DNA from: Acidobacteriota bacterium
GTDB lineage: Bacteria > Acidobacteriota > Terriglobia > Terriglobales > Acidobacteriaceae
Direction: 5' to 3'
Length of the DNA: 36,623 nt
NCBI GenBank assembly: GCA_003225455.1
Contig: QIAB01000036.1
Span: 1,764-38,386, forward strand
This document shows, in pieces, positions 15,601 to 24,617 of this stretch. Made by a program: the position numbers and the translations under genes. Position 1 is the first letter of the stretch; each line of letters begins with the position of its first letter. The notes under the pieces were generated by a model. The model did not search any database and had not been told where the DNA came from. It worked only from the letters and a program-made list of their open reading frames with translations.

Positions 15601-17472
15601 ATGGGCCACGCCAGCTTTCCCCCCATTAAGGACTACGGAATCATCGGGGACTGCCGTGCCGCGGGGCTGGTTTCCCGCGATGGATCAATCGATTGGCTCT
15701 GCTGGCCCCGATTTGATAAGCCGGCCATTTTTGCCGCGCTTCTGGACCGTGAAAAGGGAGGGCATTGGCGGATCTCGGCGGTCGAACCTGCCAGGATTCT
15801 GCGACGTTATTTACCAGATTCGAACGTTCTGGAAACCACATTCGTTGCCAAAAACGGCTCCGCGGTTCTAACGGACCTTATGCCAATCGCTCCGGAGCTG
15901 GCTCGCCAAGAGGTTCTACTTCCAGATCACGAAATTCTGCGGCGGCTCGAATGCATCGAAGGTGAAATCCAGGTGGACGTGCAGTTTGTGCCCCGAGCTA
16001 ATTATGGGCAAAAGGCGGTGGCAATTCGCAGCGCCGGAAAACTCGGTATGCGAATGGAGAGCCACGGGGGGGTCTACTGGCTGCGCAGCACGGTTCCGCT
16101 TGAGCTGCATGACGGCGGAGCATATGCGCGAATCAATTTGCGGGCAGGCGATGCAGTCCGATTTTCGCTCGGCTATGAGGAAGAGGGTCCGGCCATCCTC
16201 CCGCCACTCGACGATGAAACCGTGCTGGAGCGGATTAAAGGTGCTACTCAGTGGTGGCAAGGGTGGGCAAGACAAGCGGACTACGACGGCGCTTACCGGA
16301 ATGAGGTTGTTCGGAGCGCCCTCACACTCAAGCTGATGAGCTTTGCGCCCTCCGGAGCCATCATCGCCGCGCCGACCACCTCCTTGCCAGAGCGTCTCGG
16401 CGCCGATCTGAATTGGGATTACCGATTTTGCTGGCTGCGCGACGCGTCTCTGACGATCCGGGCGCTGCTGGAGTTGGGCTATTGGGAAGAGGCCGGGGGG
16501 TTCCTGGACTGGATCCTGCATGCTACGCGTATAACCCAACCTGAACTGCTGGTTTTGTACACGGTTTATGGTGATTACGCGCCCGACGAGCGCACACTCG
16601 ATTATCTTTCCGGTTACAGGAACTCGCGACCGGTTCGCATCGGCAACGCGGCGCGTGACCAGCTTCAGATGGACGTTTATGGGGAAGTCATCGACGCCGC
16701 CGCCCAATATGCATTTCATGGCGGGCATCTTGACCGCGAAATGCAAAGGGTCTTGATCGGGTTCGGGAATTACGTTCTGAAACATTGGCACTTGCCCGAT
16801 GAGGGAATCTGGGAGCCGAGAAAGGGACGGGCGCATCACACACACTCCAAACTGCTGTGCTGGACGGCCCTGGATCGCCTAGTAACACTTCATAAACGGG
16901 GATTATTACGGGGCGCTCCGGTCGAGGAGTACAAGAAAGTTGCCGAACTCATCCGGCATCAAATTCATGAGCGCGGTTGGAATGCGCAGATGCGAAGCTA
17001 CGTGAGCGTGTTGGATAGCGATGATCTCGACTCAAGCCTGCTGCTTTTCTCCTGGTACGGATTCGAAAAGGCCGGGTCGCCACGTATGCGCGGGACATAT
17101 TGCAAAATATTCGAGCAACTGGGGACCACAAATGGGTTGCTCTATCGTTACCCGAGGAATCCTCCGGAAGGAACCTTTGCTCTTTGCAGTTTTTGGGAGG
17201 CAGAATACCTGGCGATTGGTGGAGGGTCTCTTTCCCAAGCCCACTGCTTATTCCGGCGGCTGTTGTGCTACGCCAACGATCTTGGGCTTTATGCGGAGGA
17301 GATCGATGCAAAAACAGGCGCCGCGTTAGGGAATTTTCCCCAGGCTTTCACCCATGTGGGGTTGATCGGCGCGGCGCTCTCGATTCGTCAGAGGGAGAAA
17401 GGTGAGCAGCAACTCGGGCATCGCCGCGCAGGCTCTTCTGCGCACGAGGCTGCGCATGAGGCGGCAGCATGA
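15601..17472 (+). CDS. Glycoside hydrolase family 15 protein (glucoamylase/trehalase-like)
   Basis: GH15 enzyme, about 623 aa, acting on alpha-glucosides such as starch oligomers or trehalose. The N-terminal domain begins IKDYGIIGDCRAAGLVSRDGS (about 9-29), then WLCWPRFDKPAIFAALL. The (alpha/alpha)6 catalytic region contains LGADLNWDYRFCWLRDAS near 265-283, DVYGEVIDAA, GIWEPRKGRAHHTHSKLL and the C-terminal YANDLGLYAEEID, which carries a catalytic Glu by family precedent. The frame opens upstream to 15469 with no ribosome site. I chose ATG 15601 because the family usually starts a few residues before the DYGIIGD motif. No signal peptide is visible, so it is probably cytoplasmic. Its TGA overlaps the next ATG. 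Trehalase versus glucoamylase is not settled. Confidence 0.9.
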   Translation: MGHASFPPIKDYGIIGDCRAAGLVSRDGSIDWLCWPRFDKPAIFAALLDREKGGHWRISAVEPARILRRYLPDSNVLETTFVAKNGSAVLTDLMPIAPELARQEVLLPDHEILRRLECIEGEIQVDVQFVPRANYGQKAVAIRSAGKLGMRMESHGGVYWLRSTVPLELHDGGAYARINLRAGDAVRFSLGYEEEGPAILPPLDDETVLERIKGATQWWQGWARQADYDGAYRNEVVRSALTLKLMSFAPSGAIIAAPTTSLPERLGADLNWDYRFCWLRDASLTIRALLELGYWEEAGGFLDWILHATRITQPELLVLYTVYGDYAPDERTLDYLSGYRNSRPVRIGNAARDQLQMDVYGEVIDAAAQYAFHGGHLDREMQRVLIGFGNYVLKHWHLPDEGIWEPRKGRAHHTHSKLLCWTALDRLVTLHKRGLLRGAPVEEYKKVAELIRHQIHERGWNAQMRSYVSVLDSDDLDSSLLLFSWYGFEKAGSPRMRGTYCKIFEQLGTTNGLLYRYPRNPPEGTFALCSFWEAEYLAIGGGSLSQAHCLFRRLLCYANDLGLYAEEIDAKTGAALGNFPQAFTHVGLIGAALSIRQREKGEQQLGHRRAGSSAHEAAHEAAA

Positions 17473-17945
17473 ACTGGCAAAGCTGGTTGCTCTCGGGTTT
17501 TCTGGCTACGCTGGCGCTTTCCACCGTGCTCTCCGGAAGTCAGGGTCTTGGGCTGACACGAATGAATATTCCCTACCTCATCGGCACATTCTTGACTCCG
17601 GATCGCGAAAGAGCGAAGTTTTATGGCTTCGCCATCCATATGGTGAATGGGTTGGCTTTCTCAGTTCTGTACGTCTTAGTGTTCGAGGCGCGGCATTTGG
17701 CGAACTGGTGGTTCGGCATGCTGCTTGGACTTGCACATGCCCTTTTCGTGCTTACTGTAGGTGTGAACCTAATGCCCGCTGTGCATCCGCGCATGGCTCG
17801 CGAGCAACACGGGCCGACCGCGACACGCCAGCTCGAACCACCCGGATTCATGGCACTGAATTATGGGCTTCGCACCCCGGTTTCTGTCTTCATCGCGCAC
17901 GCAGTGTTTGGGGCTATATTGGGAGCTTTGTACCAGCTCAATTGA
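17469..17945 (+). CDS. Hypothetical membrane protein
   Basis: Not recognised. 158 aa with about four hydrophobic segments: near 5-27, 52-76, 80-103 and 137-157, so it should sit in the inner membrane. A conserved-looking loop NIPYLIGTFLTPDRERAKFYG joins the first two. Its ATG overlaps the GH15 stop codon (ATGA at 17469-17472), indicating translational coupling and a possible shared role with the glucosidase. The Gly/His content of helices two and three (HMVNGLAF, LGLAHALF) hints at packed helices or a ligand site, but no transporter family is evident. Confidence 0.75.
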   Translation: MNWQSWLLSGFLATLALSTVLSGSQGLGLTRMNIPYLIGTFLTPDRERAKFYGFAIHMVNGLAFSVLYVLVFEARHLANWWFGMLLGLAHALFVLTVGVNLMPAVHPRMAREQHGPTATRQLEPPGFMALNYGLRTPVSVFIAHAVFGAILGALYQLN

Positions 17946-18063
17946 TGAATGCCGGGGCGGTGGCGGCACAGATTTTTTACCGTTTCCTCTGTCTCAGGCT
18001 CGTTCGAAGCGGAACGGTGGCAGAGCGGGCCACGCCATGTGCCCCGGCTCCATTAAGGGCGCT

Positions 18064-19266
18064 TCAGGTCGAGTAGTCGGCGTTGATGCGGACGTATTCC
18101 GCGGTTAAGTCGGTGGTGAGAAATCCTGCCGAGGCTCGGCCACGATGCAATATGATGCGTACATCACAGGACGGCCGTGCCAGTTCTGCGTGTGCTTCTG
18201 CCTCATTAAACGCACATGCGACACCACTGCGGCATACCATCTGGCGTCCGATGAAGATTGTTACTTTGTTCGGATCGATTCGGACGCCGGAAGCTCCGAT
18301 TGCAGCTAAGATCCTTCCCCAATTCGGGTCTGCGCCAGCCCAGGCGGTCTTCACCAGTAATGACCGAGCAACTGATTGCGCCACATCCAGTGCTTCATCA
18401 CGGCTTTTGGCCTGTTCAACTGAGAGCCGAATGACGTGCTGTACGCCTTCACCGTCGGCAACGATCTGCTCGGCTAATGAGCCACAGACCTCCCGCAGTG
18501 CCGCCTGAAACTTGTTTTTCACAGCGCTCAACCGAACCCCGCTCTCTCCGCTCGCCATCAGCAATACCGTGTCGTTCGTAGAAGTATCGCCATCCACGGA
18601 AATGCAGTTAAAGGTTTCATCGCACGCAGCCCGCAAGCATCGTTTAAGCTCGGCCGGAGTCGCCGCTGTATCGGTAAACAGATACACGAGCATGGTCGCG
18701 AGCTGAGGATGGATCATGCCCGATCCTTTGGCGACTCCTAGAATCCTTACGGTTTTTCGTCCGGCACGAAATTTCGTCGATGCCAGTTTAGGCCGGGTGT
18801 CGGTGGTCATGATGGCGCGGGCGAACTGACCTACCGCCGCCTGTTCGCTTGCCTCGCGTTGTGCGATCAGTTCGGGAAGCTTGGTAGTTATCTTTTCTGC
18901 CGGCAGCCGGACACCGATGATGCCAGTCGAGGATGGAAACACGTGTTGCGTGTTGAGCCTAAGCAAATGGGCCGTTTCGCCACAGACGCGCAAACAACTC
19001 CTCAACCCGGAAGGACCAGTCGCGCAGTTCGCGTTGCCGGAGTTCACGATTACGGCGCGCACATGTCCCTGGGCGGCGCTCAGGTGCTTGCGACCAATCT
19101 CTACGGGCGCGGCGATCACGCGATTTCTGGTGAATACAGCGGCTGCGGTCGTGCCTGGAACGGCCTCGACGAGTGCGAGATCCAGATTGCCGCTCTCCTT
19201 GATGCCCGCGCGAACCGCTGAAAACGAAAATCCACGTGGAAGATGAAGAACGCGACGAGCGCTCAT
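18064..19266 (-). CDS. argJ: Bifunctional glutamate N-acetyltransferase/ornithine acetyltransferase
   Basis: ArgJ transfers acetyl from N-acetylornithine to glutamate (cyclic pathway) and can also make N-acetylglutamate from acetyl-CoA. About 400 aa. The self-cleavage/nucleophile site is visible as KGSGMIHPQLATMLVYL, with Thr191 the expected nucleophile. VNSGNANCATG (75-85) and WAGADPNWGRILAAIG are further family blocks. ATG 19266 overlaps the upstream TGA as ATGA. An ATG at 19287 is possible but less likely. It is the last gene of the arginine operon and convergent with the membrane protein gene. It makes an argE deacetylase unnecessary. Confidence 0.95.
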   Translation of the reverse strand: MSARRVLHLPRGFSFSAVRAGIKESGNLDLALVEAVPGTTAAAVFTRNRVIAAPVEIGRKHLSAAQGHVRAVIVNSGNANCATGPSGLRSCLRVCGETAHLLRLNTQHVFPSSTGIIGVRLPAEKITTKLPELIAQREASEQAAVGQFARAIMTTDTRPKLASTKFRAGRKTVRILGVAKGSGMIHPQLATMLVYLFTDTAATPAELKRCLRAACDETFNCISVDGDTSTNDTVLLMASGESGVRLSAVKNKFQAALREVCGSLAEQIVADGEGVQHVIRLSVEQAKSRDEALDVAQSVARSLLVKTAWAGADPNWGRILAAIGASGVRIDPNKVTIFIGRQMVCRSGVACAFNEAEAHAELARPSCDVRIILHRGRASAGFLTTDLTAEYVRINADYST

Positions 19267-19772
19267 GCCTGGAGCTTGACGAGCCATTCGGGAGGTTCGG
19301 GAAGAATGGCGAATTTGGGCAGGTCGCCACGGACCATGGCAACTTCATCGCAGCAATGAAAGCGCGGGCACACGCAGCAATCTTTATAAATCTTGTCTGG
19401 CAGGTCTTCTCGTTGAGCGATGCCGAAACCGAGTTGCGCAAAAAATTCCGGTTTGCGAGTAAAGAGGCAAATGCAGGTTACGGCGTGCTTCTTCGCTTGC
19501 AAGAGCAGCGCTCGTACCAAACGCTTGCCGCCACCTGATCCTTGGTGCCCGGGTTCAACCGTGATTGAGCGGATTTCTGCGAGGTGCAATCCATAAAGAT
19601 GAAGCGCGCCACATCCCACGACGCTGCCGGCGTCCTCCAGCACTATGAAGTCGCGGACGTTCTCGCAGATTTCCGCGAAGCTGCGCGGCAGCAACGTGCC
19701 ATCTCCGGAGTAGTTTGAGATCAGTTGATGAATTCGTTCCGCGTCCGGGAGAACAGCCTCACGCGTGCGCAT
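19263..19772 (-). CDS. argA: GNAT acetyltransferase, short N-acetylglutamate synthase type
   Basis: GNAT-fold acetyltransferase of 169 aa. Its place inside the arginine operon suggests it makes N-acetylglutamate from glutamate and acetyl-CoA (short NAGS). The acetyl-CoA loop is EPGHQGSGGGKRL (73-85), followed by LFTRKPEFFAQLGF, as in ArgA-type GNATs. A cysteine cluster, C132-C133-C135-C140-C141 (DCCVCPRFHCCDE), lies near the C-terminus. It looks like a metal or redox site and its role is unknown. The gene overlaps argH by 14 bases and argJ by 4. The symbol is inferred from context. Another N-acetyltransferase substrate cannot be excluded. Confidence 0.85.
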   Translation of the reverse strand: MRTREAVLPDAERIHQLISNYSGDGTLLPRSFAEICENVRDFIVLEDAGSVVGCGALHLYGLHLAEIRSITVEPGHQGSGGGKRLVRALLLQAKKHAVTCICLFTRKPEFFAQLGFGIAQREDLPDKIYKDCCVCPRFHCCDEVAMVRGDLPKFAILPEPPEWLVKLQA

Positions 19773-21162
19773 GCATGTTCTCCCGCAGAAGATTGACTTT
19801 TTCGCGAGCTTCTTTCATCGCTTTCTGTACGCGAGCCGGTGCGGTACCGCCAGGCACGTCATGAATCGCCAGCACGGAGGAGGGACTAAGGCAAGAATAG
19901 AAGTCCTGATCTACGGCGGGATTAATCTCCTGCAATTCGTGAAGTTTCAGATCCTGCAATTCGCAATTTCGCTCAATGCATAACTGCACCGCATGGCCGA
20001 TCTGCTCGTGCGCTAATCGGAACGGCACGCCACGCTGCACAAGGTAAGTGGCGGCTGCCCACGCGTTCACGAACCCGGATTCTGTCGCTTTCTGCATGCG
20101 GGCATAGTCGAACTCCACAGATTTCATAAAGATGGTGACAAGCGGTATCACGGCCAGCGTGGCTTCGTTCGCGTCGAACAGCGGCTCTTGAGTCTCCTGC
20201 AAATCCTTGTTGTAAGCCAGTGGCAGTCCTTTTAGGGCTATGAGCAGAGTCGTTTGATCGCCGGCGATGCGGGCGGTCTTGCCACGCACTAACTCCAGCA
20301 AGTCGGGATTCTGTTTTTGCGGCAATGCGCTGCTGCCGGTGGAGTAGGCTTCGGGCAAGTGAACAAAGCCAAACTCCTGCGAAGAGAAGATGATCATTTC
20401 CTCAGCCCAGCGGCTGAGATGCAACGCGATGGTCGTAAGCGCATTCACGAATTCGAGAACGAAGTCGCGATCGCTGGTGGCATCGATGCTGTTGACGCTG
20501 ATGCCGTCAAAGCCGAGCTCTTCGGCAATTCCACGTCGATCCAAAGCGACGGTGGTGCCGGCGACCGCGCCGGAACCGAGCGGGCACACATTCACGCGCT
20601 TGCGGCAGTCCGCCAGGCGCTCAGCATCGCGCAAAAACATTTCGACATAGGCGAGCAGCCAGTGCGATATCAATACCGGCTCGGCGTGCTGCAAGTGCGT
20701 ATAGGCGGGCATCGCCGCACTTCCTGCCTGCTCAGCGCGGGAGAGCAGCGCATCGATCCAGTCTGCGATCTTCAATCGCAGATCATCAATACTCGCTCTC
20801 ACATAGAGACGCAGATCGGTGGCAATCTGCTCGTTGCGGCTTCGGCCAGTGTGCAGCTTGTACCCAACATCACCAATGATCGCGACCAACTGCTTCTCGA
20901 TAAAGTGATGCACATCCTCAGCTTCATCATCGTGAAGGAACGCGGGCGATGATGCGGCCTGTTCAGCAATTTGATCGAGTCCCTGCAAAATTGAGATCAG
21001 TTCAGGTGAAGAAAGAATGCCTGCACTCTTCAGAGCGCGCGCGTGGGCGCGGCTGGCGGCGATTTCGTATGGCAGCAGCCTGCGATCAAACGGAAAAGAG
21101 CGTTGCCAGCGCTCGAAGGCGGGATCGAGCGGCTGGCGAAAGCGCCCGGCCCACATCTTCAT
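19759..21162 (-). CDS. argH: Argininosuccinate lyase
   Basis: Splits argininosuccinate into arginine and fumarate, the last step of arginine synthesis. 467 aa, normal for the family. MWAGRF at the N-terminus and the fumarase/aspartase-superfamily signature GSSALPQKQNPD (catalytic loop with the key Ser) are clear, as are HTGRSRNEQIATDLRLY and YTHLQHAEPVLISHW. Its ATG overlaps the argG stop (ATGA, 21159-21162). The end overlaps the GNAT gene. Confidence 0.97.
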   Translation of the reverse strand: MKMWAGRFRQPLDPAFERWQRSFPFDRRLLPYEIAASRAHARALKSAGILSSPELISILQGLDQIAEQAASSPAFLHDDEAEDVHHFIEKQLVAIIGDVGYKLHTGRSRNEQIATDLRLYVRASIDDLRLKIADWIDALLSRAEQAGSAAMPAYTHLQHAEPVLISHWLLAYVEMFLRDAERLADCRKRVNVCPLGSGAVAGTTVALDRRGIAEELGFDGISVNSIDATSDRDFVLEFVNALTTIALHLSRWAEEMIIFSSQEFGFVHLPEAYSTGSSALPQKQNPDLLELVRGKTARIAGDQTTLLIALKGLPLAYNKDLQETQEPLFDANEATLAVIPLVTIFMKSVEFDYARMQKATESGFVNAWAAATYLVQRGVPFRLAHEQIGHAVQLCIERNCELQDLKLHELQEINPAVDQDFYSCLSPSSVLAIHDVPGGTAPARVQKAMKEAREKVNLLRENMHAHA

Positions 21163-22364
21163 TTTTCGACCTCCACGCGGGAGCGGGCACGCAAACGCGA
21201 AGGCAGACCCAGGATGCGGATGAAGCCCTCCGCATCTTTCTGGTTGTAACCGTCGGTCATGGTGAACGAAGAGAGGTCGGTGCGATAGAGCGAATATTCC
21301 GACTCACGGCTCACGATCGAAATGTTTCCTTTATACAAGGAGAGCGTAACTGTGCCAGTGATGGTTTGTTGGGTAGTTTCTACGAATGCATCCAGCGCTT
21401 CGCGCAGAGGCGTGAACCACTGGCCGAAGTAAACCAGGTCAGCATATTTGAGCGCAATGTGCTGCTTGAAATGCGCAAGCTCTCGCTCCAGACACAAGGC
21501 TTCAAGTTCGCGATGCGCTGCAACGAGCAGACTTCCGCCAGGAGTTTCATAACATCCGCGCGACTTGATTCCTACGAAACGGTTTTCGACCAGGTCGACT
21601 CGTCCGATCGCGTTACGTCCACCAATGTCGTTGAGGAGATCAAGGAGGGTAACGGAATCGGCTTTCATACCGTTGACTGAGACCGGAATGCCTTTATCGA
21701 AGCCTAGTTTGACTTGCTCTTCGCGATCAGGCGCTTCCTGCGGCGAGCATGTAAGCTGCCAAGTGCTAGGGAGAGGCGCATTTGCGGCATCCTCGAGTTC
21801 CCCGCCCTCATGGCTGACGTGCCACAAATTGCGGTCGCGGCTGTGAATCTTTTCGCGGCTTGCAGCGACTGGAATCCCATGCTTCTCGGCGTAATCCAGG
21901 CAGTCCTCGCGCGATTTCAAATTCCATTCGCGCCAGGGCGCGATCACTTTAAGCTCAGGAGCTAACGCCTGATACGCAAGTTCGAATCGGACCTGATCGT
22001 TGCCTTTGCCGGTACAGCCGTGCGCCAGCGCCGTCGCGCCCTCGCGCAGCGCAACTTCCACCTGATGTTTCGCAATTACCGGGCGCGCCAGGGACGTTCC
22101 CAGCAAGTATTTGTGCTCATAGACGGCGCCAGCTTTCAGCGCCGGGAAAACATAGCCGGTGAGAAATTCCTGGCGCAGATCTTCCACTACAACCTTACCA
22201 GCACCGGTCTTATAAGCTTTGTCGACGACCGATTCAATGTCGTCTCCCTGGCCGACGTCGGCGACCATCGCAATGACGTCGTAAGAATAATTCTCCTTGA
22301 GCCAGGGAATGATGATGGACGTATCCAGTCCGCCGGAATACGCGAGAACGATTTTTTCAGGCAT
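21159..22364 (-). CDS. argG: Argininosuccinate synthase
   Basis: ATP-dependent ligation of citrulline and aspartate. 401 aa. The N-terminal PP-loop AYSGGLDTSIIIPWLKE (8-24) binds ATP. ALAHGCTGKGNDQVRFE, the IAPWREW block and the C-terminal tetramer region are all of the common bacterial class I type. It overlaps argF by 8 bases (ATGCCTGA), so translation is probably coupled. The final residues are rich in Arg (LRARSRVEVEK). Confidence 0.97.
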   Translation of the reverse strand: MPEKIVLAYSGGLDTSIIIPWLKENYSYDVIAMVADVGQGDDIESVVDKAYKTGAGKVVVEDLRQEFLTGYVFPALKAGAVYEHKYLLGTSLARPVIAKHQVEVALREGATALAHGCTGKGNDQVRFELAYQALAPELKVIAPWREWNLKSREDCLDYAEKHGIPVAASREKIHSRDRNLWHVSHEGGELEDAANAPLPSTWQLTCSPQEAPDREEQVKLGFDKGIPVSVNGMKADSVTLLDLLNDIGGRNAIGRVDLVENRFVGIKSRGCYETPGGSLLVAAHRELEALCLERELAHFKQHIALKYADLVYFGQWFTPLREALDAFVETTQQTITGTVTLSLYKGNISIVSRESEYSLYRTDLSSFTMTDGYNQKDAEGFIRILGLPSRLRARSRVEVEK

Positions 22365-23370
22365 GGGCGCTCCTCACAGGCAAGCGGCTGGCCTCGCCGC
22401 CGAGAAGCAGTAGCAGAATGGCCTTCTGCACGTGCAGCCGGCTCTCCGCCTGGTCGAAAACCACTGAGCGCTCCGAGTCTATCACTTCATCCGTAATTTC
22501 CATCCCGCGATGAGCCGGCAGGCAGTGCATGAACACCGCGTGTGGGGCGGCACCAGCCACGAGCTCCCGGTTCATTTGATACGGCGGGAAAATCCGGTCG
22601 CGTTCTTCGCTTTCGTGCTCATGACCCATGCTGGTCCAGGCGTCTGTATAGACGGCATCCACGCCGAAGACTGCTTCCCGCGGGTCAGTGACGATTTCGA
22701 TCGTGGCACCAGTGTGAGCGGCAATGTCGCGGGCATCGGCCACAATGTGAGCGTCTGGAGCGTATTGCGGCGGCGTGGCAATGCGAATCTTTGATCCTAC
22801 CGACGCGCATGTGAGCAGCAGAGAATGCGCAACGTTGTTTCCGTCTCCGACATAAGCAAGGCAGATTTTTTTGAGATCGCCAAAACGCTCGCGCAGCGTG
22901 AAGTAGTCGGCAAGCGCCTGGCAAGGGTGTTCCAGCTCACTCAATGCGTTGATGACCGGAATGCATGCGTGCTCCGCCATTCCTTCAACTGTCCTGTGGG
23001 CAAAAGTGCGAAGGATGATCCCGTCCACCCAGCGCTCGAGATTGTGGGCGATGTCACTGAGCTTTTCCCGCCCGTCGAGGCGCCCGTGAGTCTGATCGAC
23101 AAACGAAGTCCAGCCGCCCATGCTGGCCATCCCTGCTTCGAACGTCAGGCGCGTGCGCAAAGATGGCTTCTCAAAGAACATCACGATTTGCTTGCCTGCG
23201 AGGGCTGCGCGGAAACGGGATGGACGGGCTTTCATCAGCCCGGCAAGATGAAAAATATCTTCTATGTCTTGCGGGCGCAGATCGCGAATCGAAACCAGAT
23301 CGCGGCAAGACAACCCTGCCGCCGCCTGCGAATGCGCTGCTTGGGTCGTGCTGATTGGCTGGCTGCTCAA
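22357..23370 (-). CDS. argF: Ornithine carbamoyltransferase
   Basis: Makes citrulline from ornithine and carbamoyl phosphate. 337 aa. The carbamoyl-phosphate motif is FEKPSLRTR (66-74), with HPCQALAD and the ornithine-side motifs DAWTSMGHE and MHCLPAHRG, all intact. The start is a TTG at 23370 with AAGGAG nine bases upstream, and it overlaps the argD stop as TTGA. Compared with typical OTCs there is an N-terminal extension of about 20 residues, rich in Ala/Ser/Gln. The SMG motif fits ornithine rather than acetylornithine as substrate, which also suits the presence of argJ. Confidence 0.95.
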   Translation of the reverse strand: MSSQPISTTQAAHSQAAAGLSCRDLVSIRDLRPQDIEDIFHLAGLMKARPSRFRAALAGKQIVMFFEKPSLRTRLTFEAGMASMGGWTSFVDQTHGRLDGREKLSDIAHNLERWVDGIILRTFAHRTVEGMAEHACIPVINALSELEHPCQALADYFTLRERFGDLKKICLAYVGDGNNVAHSLLLTCASVGSKIRIATPPQYAPDAHIVADARDIAAHTGATIEIVTDPREAVFGVDAVYTDAWTSMGHEHESEERDRIFPPYQMNRELVAGAAPHAVFMHCLPAHRGMEITDEVIDSERSVVFDQAESRLHVQKAILLLLLGGEASRLPVRSAHA

Positions 23371-24617
23371 TGTATTCGGCTCCTTTTCGGAAATCGTACG
23401 ACCGCTGATTTGCGCTGCGGGGTTTTGGCCAAGGCCATGTCCAGTGCGCAGATTAGTTGATCCACTTGCTTCTTATGAATGATGTACGGCGGCAGAAATC
23501 TCAGAACCGTCTCATTGGTGCGATTGATCAGGATTCCCTGCTGGAGTAGCTGCGCGACAACGGCCTTCGCGGTTTCGGCGGAATGCAGATCCATTCCCAT
23601 CATCAGCCCCATGCCGCGCACTTCGCGAACGCCGGAGTGCCGCAACTTTAATCGATCGAGGCGTGCGCGGAAGTAATCACCCATCTCACGGATATGGGCA
23701 AGCAGGGGTTCGAGAGTTCGCAGAAATTCGATGGCGACAGCGCAGGCCAGAGGCCCTCCACCGAATGTGGTGCCGTGCATACCGGGATGCATCCCGCTCG
23801 CAACGCGATTTGTCGTGAGAATTGCGCCGAGCGGCAAGCCCGCAGCGAGCGGCTTGGCGACGGTCACAATATCGGGCTTCACTCCATAATGTTGATAGGC
23901 GAAATATCGGCCCGTGCGCCCTAGGCCGCACTGAATTTCGTCGACGATCAGCAAGGCCCCGGTGCGCTCACTCAATTGCCGCGCGGCTTGCAGGAATTCC
24001 TGGCTGAGAGGCCGGATTCCGCCTTCGCCCTGAATGGTCTCGAGGCAGATCGCGCATACACTGCCATCGAACTGCCGCTTCAGATCGTTCGTATCGTTGA
24101 AAGCGACAAAACCGACGCCCGGAACCAGCGGCGCAAATGGATGACGATACTTCTCCTGTCCTGTGGTGGCCAGCGAACCGAAGGTTCGTCCATGAAACGA
24201 ATTTTCCAGTGCCAGCAGCCGCCACTTAGCTCTATGTCCGTTGTGGTTCTGCGTGCGGGCGTAGGCACGCGCAAGCTTTAGTGCTCCTTCCCATGCTTCA
24301 GTGCCGCTGTTGCAGAAAAATGCTTTTTCAAGCCCAGAGATCTTGGTCAGGCGTTTGGCAAGTTCCGCCTGAAATTCGTGGAAAAACAAGTTTGAAACGT
24401 GAATCAGCTGACGCGACTGTCGCCTCAATGCTGAATGAATCGCGGGATGCCCATGGCCCAAAGCATTCACGCCGATTCCACTCAGGAAATCGAGGTAGCG
24501 CTTCCCGCATGAATCCCACAAATAGACCCCGCGGCCCCGCGTGAACAGAACTTTCTGCCGGTCGTATGTGGGCAGGAGGAGTTTCTGCTCGGAGCGAATT
24601 ACGGTGGCCAGATTCAT
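23367..24617 (-). CDS. argD: Acetylornithine aminotransferase
   Basis: PLP class III aminotransferase, about 416 aa, converting N-acetylglutamate semialdehyde to N-acetylornithine. Seen: GRGVYLWDSCGKRYLDFLSG, FCNSGTEAWEGALKLAR, NSFHGRTFGSLATTGQ, IVDEIQCGLGRTG and the PLP lysine region VTVAKPLAAGLPLGAI. The ATG at 24617 overlaps the argB stop (ATGA). The frame runs 40 codons further upstream without conservation. The C-terminal tail after ALDMALAK is about 20 residues and basic (KRSAVVRFPKRSRIH-like). Confidence 0.96.
   Translation of the reverse strand: MNLATVIRSEQKLLLPTYDRQKVLFTRGRGVYLWDSCGKRYLDFLSGIGVNALGHGHPAIHSALRRQSRQLIHVSNLFFHEFQAELAKRLTKISGLEKAFFCNSGTEAWEGALKLARAYARTQNHNGHRAKWRLLALENSFHGRTFGSLATTGQEKYRHPFAPLVPGVGFVAFNDTNDLKRQFDGSVCAICLETIQGEGGIRPLSQEFLQAARQLSERTGALLIVDEIQCGLGRTGRYFAYQHYGVKPDIVTVAKPLAAGLPLGAILTTNRVASGMHPGMHGTTFGGGPLACAVAIEFLRTLEPLLAHIREMGDYFRARLDRLKLRHSGVREVRGMGLMMGMDLHSAETAKAVVAQLLQQGILINRTNETVLRFLPPYIIHKKQVDQLICALDMALAKTPQRKSAVVRFPKRSRIH

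Noticed and set aside
15916-16845. 309-codon open frame on the minus strand inside the GH15 gene
   Set aside because: It is a high-GC antisense shadow of a clearly conserved GH15 coding region. The translation matches no family.
17402-18076. 224-codon frame overlapping the GH15 end and the membrane protein
   Set aside because: It is out of phase with both genes. The hydrophobic segments of the chosen frame and its ATGA junction are more convincing.
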